A stretch of DNA of 8,154 bases, from the NCBI GenBank assembly GCA_009843585.1, contig VYDC01000258.1, positions 1,536 to 9,689 on the forward strand, in the 5' to 3' direction. Below the pieces are notes generated by a model that saw only the letters and a list, made by a program, of their open reading frames with translations, searched no databases and was not told the origin of the DNA. Source of the DNA: Chloroflexota bacterium. GTDB lineage: Bacteria > Chloroflexota > Dehalococcoidia > UBA2979. A program made the translations under genes and the position numbers. Shown here one piece after another: positions 5,739-8,154 of the stretch; position 1 is the stretch's first letter, and each line of letters starts with the position of its first letter.

Positions 5739-6239
5739 GTGGTCACTGCGGAGGATGTGAAGAGGCTCCGTGCCGAGACCGGCGCGGGGGTGATGGACAG
5801 CAAGCGTGCCCTGGAGGAGTCCGGCGGGGACTTCGAGGCGGCTCGCCGCCTGCTGCGCGAGCGCGGGATCGCCGCCGCGACGAAGCGCGCCGACCGCGCG
5901 ACGGGCCAGGGTCTCGTCGAGGCCTACATCCACGGCGACGGACGCATCGGCGCGCTGGTCGAGGTGAACTGCGAGACGGACTTCGTCGCCCGGACCGATA
6001 CCTTCCGCCGCCTCGCGCGGGACGTCGCGATGCAGGTCGCGGCGATGAACCCGCGGGGCCTCACCGCGGAGGACGTCCCGGGCGACGTGGAGGGTGACCG
6101 CTCCGAGCACGCGCTCCTCGAGCAACCCTTCATCAAGGACGCCTCGCAGACCATCGGCGAGCTGCTCAGGGAGGCGATCGCGCAGACGGGCGAGAACATT
6201 CGCGTCGCGAACTTCGCCCGCTTCGAGCTCGGCGGCTAG
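5739..6239 (+). CDS. tsf: Elongation factor Ts, compact single-domain form with an internal deletion
   Basis: EF-Ts releases GDP from EF-Tu. The start is GTG 5739, with GAGGAG at 5727-5732 six bases upstream, giving the expected N-terminal UBA-like domain (VTAEDVKRLRAETGAGVMDS, 2-21). The EF-Tu contact motif TDFV is intact (80-83), preceded by ALVEVNCE, and DVAMQVAAMNPR (95-106) follows. The end is also canonical: LLEQPFIKD (126-134) and GENIRVANFARFELGG (151-166). The product has only 166 residues, against about 196 for the compact Thermus-type protein and about 270-285 for the two-subdomain form. The missing part is the helical segment that normally lies between the DVP motif (112-114) and LLEQPF; here about a dozen residues bridge it. 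The frame is continuous, with no sign of a frameshift. EF-Tu is not encoded in the window. Confidence 0.95.
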   Translation: MVTAEDVKRLRAETGAGVMDSKRALEESGGDFEAARRLLRERGIAAATKRADRATGQGLVEAYIHGDGRIGALVEVNCETDFVARTDTFRRLARDVAMQVAAMNPRGLTAEDVPGDVEGDRSEHALLEQPFIKDASQTIGELLREAIAQTGENIRVANFARFELGG

Positions 6240-6372
6240 CCGCGGGCCCATCCCGTCTCGCCCCCGCGATCGGCCCCTGCGGCCTCCCGTGGCGGCGGTC
6301 GCTGCGCTATCGTGGAGCCCTGGGCGCGAGCCCGGCCGCCCGGGCCGGGGCGTCGCGCCGGGGGGAGGGGCG
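6240..6372 (+). other. tsf-frr gap lacking pyrH
   Basis: This 133-base gap takes the place where pyrH (UMP kinase) usually lies. It has no coding remnant that I can recognise. A TATCGT at 6308-6313 has no acceptable -35, so no promoter is called. The 3' half is a large hairpin (6323-6359) immediately before the frr SD. Confidence 0.6.
6323..6359 (+). repeat. Nested hairpin directly upstream of the frr ribosome binding site
   Basis: GGCGCGA (6323-6329) pairs with TCGCGCC (6353-6359). Inside it CCCGGCC (6331-6337) pairs with GGCCGGG (6343-6349) around a 5-base loop, so 14 pairs in all with a small internal loop. The stem ends at the edge of the G-rich SD (6361-6370). It could act as a translational control element or mRNA processing site. 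Confidence 0.45.
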
Positions 6373-6930
6373 ATGTCGGAGGAGATCCTCGCCGACGCGG
6401 CCCAGCGCATGGGCAAGGCGGTGGACGCGTTCGTCAACTCGATCGCGACGATCCGCACGGGGCGCGCGAACACCTCGCTCGTGGAGCACCTCCCGGTCTC
6501 GCACTACGGTCAGACGCTCCCGCTCAACCAGCTCGCGACGCTCGCCGCGCCGGACGCACAGCTGATCACCGTGCAGCCGTGGGACCGCGGCGCCGTCGAC
6601 TCGGTGGTGCGCGCGATCCAGCAGAGCGATCTGGGCATCAATCCCGCCTCGGACGGCGTCGTGATCAGGCTCCCGATACCCCCGCTCACGGAGGAGCGCC
6701 GGCGCGAACTCGTCAGGCAGCTCGGCGGGAAGCTCGAGGACTCGCGAGTCGCCGTCCGCAACGTGCGGCGCCACGCCGTCGACGGGCTGCGCAAGGAGCT
6801 GCGCTCGGGCGAGCTCTCCGAGGACGAGGAGCGCCGCGAGATCGAGAGACTCGAGCGCACCACGCAGGAGCACGTCGAGATGCTGCGCGAGCTCGCGGCG
6901 GAGAAGGAGCGCGAGCTCCTGGAGGTATGA
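6373..6930 (+). CDS. frr: Ribosome recycling factor
   Basis: RRF, with EF-G, splits post-termination ribosomes. ATG 6373 follows GGGGAGGGG closely; the product is 185 residues, exactly the classical length. The N-terminal helix leads to IATIRTGRANTSLVEHLPVS (24-43), then the small beta domain with YGQTLPLNQLATL (45-57), ITVQPWDR (65-72), SDLGINPASDGVVIRLPIPPLTEERR (85-110), and the helical arm RVAVRNVRR (125-133), where R132 matches the functionally essential Arg of the E. coli protein. In-frame sequence upstream (open from about 6094) is out-of-frame tsf and is rejected. In most bacteria frr follows pyrH; here it follows tsf directly. Confidence 0.97.
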   Translation: MSEEILADAAQRMGKAVDAFVNSIATIRTGRANTSLVEHLPVSHYGQTLPLNQLATLAAPDAQLITVQPWDRGAVDSVVRAIQQSDLGINPASDGVVIRLPIPPLTEERRRELVRQLGGKLEDSRVAVRNVRRHAVDGLRKELRSGELSEDEERREIERLERTTQEHVEMLRELAAEKERELLEV

Positions 6931-6945
6931 GAGCCGGCCCGGCTC
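6931..6945 (+). repeat. Short hairpin abutting the frr stop codon
   Basis: GAGCCG (6931-6936), loop GCC, CGGCTC (6940-6945) form a perfect 6-bp stem immediately after the frr stop. No T-tract follows and uppS begins 70 bases after frr, so partial termination or mRNA processing is possible but unproven. Confidence 0.35.
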
Positions 6946-7000
6946 GCGGCCGGCGCGCGGGGGCCGCTCGGGGCGGTCGGCCGGGAAGCGGAGGACGGGC

Positions 7001-7789
7001 GTGGTAGCAGGGCGGGTCCCGCACGCCGAAGAGGTGCTGCCGCTGCCGGCGCTGTCGAGCGTGCCGCGCCACGTCGCGATCATCATGGACGGCAACGGTC
7101 GCTGGGCGACGGCGCGCGGACTCTCGCGGGTGGAGGGGCACCGGGCCGGCGCCCTCGCGATCCGAACCGTCGCCGAGCGGCTCTCGCAGCACGGCGTCCC
7201 GGTCCTCACCCTCTTCGCCTTCTCGACGGAGAACTGGGGCCGGCCGCGCGCCGAGGTCAGGGCGATCCTGGGGCTCGCCTCCGACTTCATCGACACGCGG
7301 CTGGCCGAGCTCGACGAGGCCGACGTGCGCCTGGCGCACATCGGCGATATCGGGCGGCTCCCCCGGGCGCTGCGGGCCAAGGTGAGGCACGCCGTCGAGC
7401 GCACGGCCGCCAACACCGGGCTCGTCCTCAACGTCGCCTTCAGCTACGGCGGCCGCGCCGACATCGTCGACGCCGTGCGCCGGCTCGTCGACGACGGCGT
7501 GCGCGCAGAGGACATCACCGAGGAGGCCATAGCGGAACGCATCGCGACCGCCCATCTCCCGGAGCCCGATCTGCTCATCCGCACGGGCGGCGAGCGGCGC
7601 ATCTCGAACTTCCTGGTCTGGCAGGCCGCCTACGCCGAGTACTACTTCACCCCGACGCTCTGGCCCGATTTCGACGCGCGCGCGGTCGACGCCGCGCTCC
7701 TGGAGTACGGCCGGCGCCGGCGTCGCTTCGGCCTCGTCCCGGAGGGCGCGTGCGCCCCGGACGGGCTGACCGCGTCCGCCGGCGCGTAG
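7001..7789 (+). CDS. uppS: Isoprenyl (undecaprenyl) diphosphate synthase, cis-prenyltransferase
   Basis: UppS adds isopentenyl units in cis to farnesyl or a similar diphosphate to make the lipid carrier for cell-wall precursors; it acts at the cytoplasmic face of the membrane. The start is GTG 7001 with GGAGG at 6990-6994. The 262-residue product has every catalytic element: HVAIIMDGNGRWA (24-36) with the metal-binding D30 and phosphate loop R34, R43 and H47 in the following helix, FAFSTENWGRP (72-82), GDIGRLP (115-121), LNVAFSYGGRADI (143-155), and DLLIRTGGERRISNF (190-204) with R194, R200 and S202, then E213 in AYAEYYFT (210-217). The first 20 residues are a poorly conserved lead. Product chain length cannot be read from sequence, so a short-chain cis-prenyl synthase is possible. 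cdsA follows after 26 bases, the usual order. Confidence 0.95.
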   Translation: MVAGRVPHAEEVLPLPALSSVPRHVAIIMDGNGRWATARGLSRVEGHRAGALAIRTVAERLSQHGVPVLTLFAFSTENWGRPRAEVRAILGLASDFIDTRLAELDEADVRLAHIGDIGRLPRALRAKVRHAVERTAANTGLVLNVAFSYGGRADIVDAVRRLVDDGVRAEDITEEAIAERIATAHLPEPDLLIRTGGERRISNFLVWQAAYAEYYFTPTLWPDFDARAVDAALLEYGRRRRRFGLVPEGACAPDGLTASAGA

Positions 7790-7815
7790 GCGGCCCGGCG
7801 CGGGATCGAGGCCCG

Positions 7816-8154
7816 GTGGAGCGCGGCCGAGGGGCATCGCCGCCCGGGGCCTCCGGCGGTCCGCCGGAGGGGCGCGGGAGCGCCCTGCCGGCGCGGCTCG
7901 GGGTGGCGCTGGTCGGGCTCCCCGCCGTCGCTCTGCTGCTGGCGCTTCCGGCCCCCCTCTTCATGGTCGCCCTCGCGCTGCTCGCCGCCGTCGGCGCCGG
8001 TGAACTCCTGCGGGCCTCAGGCGGCGGCGCGGGGGCCGTAGCGTCCGCCGGCGCCGCCGCCTCCGCCCTCGTCGCGGCGCTCTCCGCCCTGGATCGGGAG
8101 GCGAGCGCGGCCGCGCTCGCGGTCGCCGCGCTCGGCCTGCTGGCGGCGCTCTCC
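7816..8154 (+). CDS. cdsA: Phosphatidate cytidylyltransferase (CDP-diglyceride synthase), 5' part only
   Basis: CdsA makes CDP-diacylglycerol from phosphatidic acid and CTP in the membrane. The frame is open from GTG 7816 (GAGG at 7808-7811) to the right edge, 113 codons. Residues 1-27 are Gly/Pro/Arg-rich and cytoplasmic in character. Residues 28-62 give two hydrophobic stretches ending in AAVGAGELLRAS (57-68), the CdsA-typical second segment ending in a G-x-x-E motif. Further hydrophobic Ala/Leu segments follow (about 73-91 and 96-113). The catalytic C-terminal signature lies outside the window, so the call rests on the N-terminal topology and on the position after uppS, where cdsA is standard. 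The exact start is uncertain: GTG at 7903 (residue 30) is an alternative, and the frame is also open upstream into uppS. Confidence 0.78.
   Translation, partial: MERGRGASPPGASGGPPEGRGSALPARLGVALVGLPAVALLLALPAPLFMVALALLAAVGAGELLRASGGGAGAVASAGAAASALVAALSALDREASAAALAVAALGLLAALS
7850..7870 (+). repeat. Perfect 10-bp palindrome at the 5' end of cdsA
   Basis: CCTCCGGCGG (7850-7859), a central T, and the exact complement (7861-7870). As RNA it forms a 9-bp stem with a 3-base loop. It lies within the low-complexity N-terminal codons of cdsA as called here, or in its leader if translation begins later. Confidence 0.5.

Noticed and set aside
6308..6313. TATCGT as a -10 box for an frr promoter
   Set aside because: No -35-like hexamer 16-19 bases upstream; a promoter here cannot be supported.
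4620..6473. 617-codon open frame on the minus strand across rpsB and tsf
   Set aside because: It is antisense to two certain ribosomal-cluster genes, has Arg/Leu/Gly-biased composition without recognisable domains, and is expected from GC-rich codon usage.
1..8154. CRISPR arrays, tRNA or rRNA genes, insertion sequences, toxin-antitoxin or defence genes
   Set aside because: No spaced direct repeats, tRNA-like cloverleafs, transposase-like frames or terminal repeats were seen; all substantial frames are explained by core genes. The P-loop gene resembles zeta-type kinases only in general layout and has no antitoxin-like partner.

Overview
This is a very GC-rich window (by eye well above 70 % G+C) of ordinary, densely packed bacterial chromosome with short gaps and strong Shine-Dalgarno (SD) sequences. 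GTG is the favoured start codon: 8 of the 10 starts visible in the window are GTG. The long-form NadA, the gene content and the base composition suggest a high-GC Gram-positive lineage, perhaps a deep-branching Actinomycetota such as Thermoleophilia. That placement is inference, because no rRNA or other phylogenetic marker was compared.

Region 1 (1-3497, plus strand) is an NAD biosynthesis module. It starts with the 3' part of an NrtR-type regulator (Nudix-like effector domain plus winged helix). A well-formed sigma70-type promoter and a near-perfect palindrome just downstream of the expected transcription start follow, and then nadA (quinolinate synthase) and nadC (quinolinate phosphoribosyltransferase). 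A small P-loop kinase-like protein of unknown function sits 18 bases after nadC. nadB is not in the cluster. The layout suggests that NrtR senses an NAD-derived ligand and represses de novo NAD synthesis from the palindrome.

Region 2 (3498-4524, minus strand) converges on region 1 across a strong hairpin. It holds a zinc-ribbon FmdB-family protein followed by dtd (D-aminoacyl-tRNA deacylase), probably one operon read from a promoter near 4617-4645.

Region 3 (4525-8154, plus strand) begins with a divergent promoter region and a structured rpsB leader. The classical translation and envelope cluster follows: rpsB (S2), tsf (EF-Ts), frr (ribosome recycling factor), uppS (undecaprenyl diphosphate synthase) and the 5' end of cdsA (CDP-diglyceride synthase). 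pyrH, normally between tsf and frr, is absent. EF-Ts is shorter than even the compact single-domain family members, with a helical segment missing in frame. Most intergenic gaps of this cluster carry a GC-rich hairpin close to the next SD.

I saw no mobile element, CRISPR array, tRNA, rRNA, defence gene or other clearly novel multi-gene system. The most useful leads are the putative NrtR operator, the unknown P-loop gene of the NAD operon with Arg in place of the Walker A Lys, the shortened EF-Ts, the missing pyrH and the rpsB leader.
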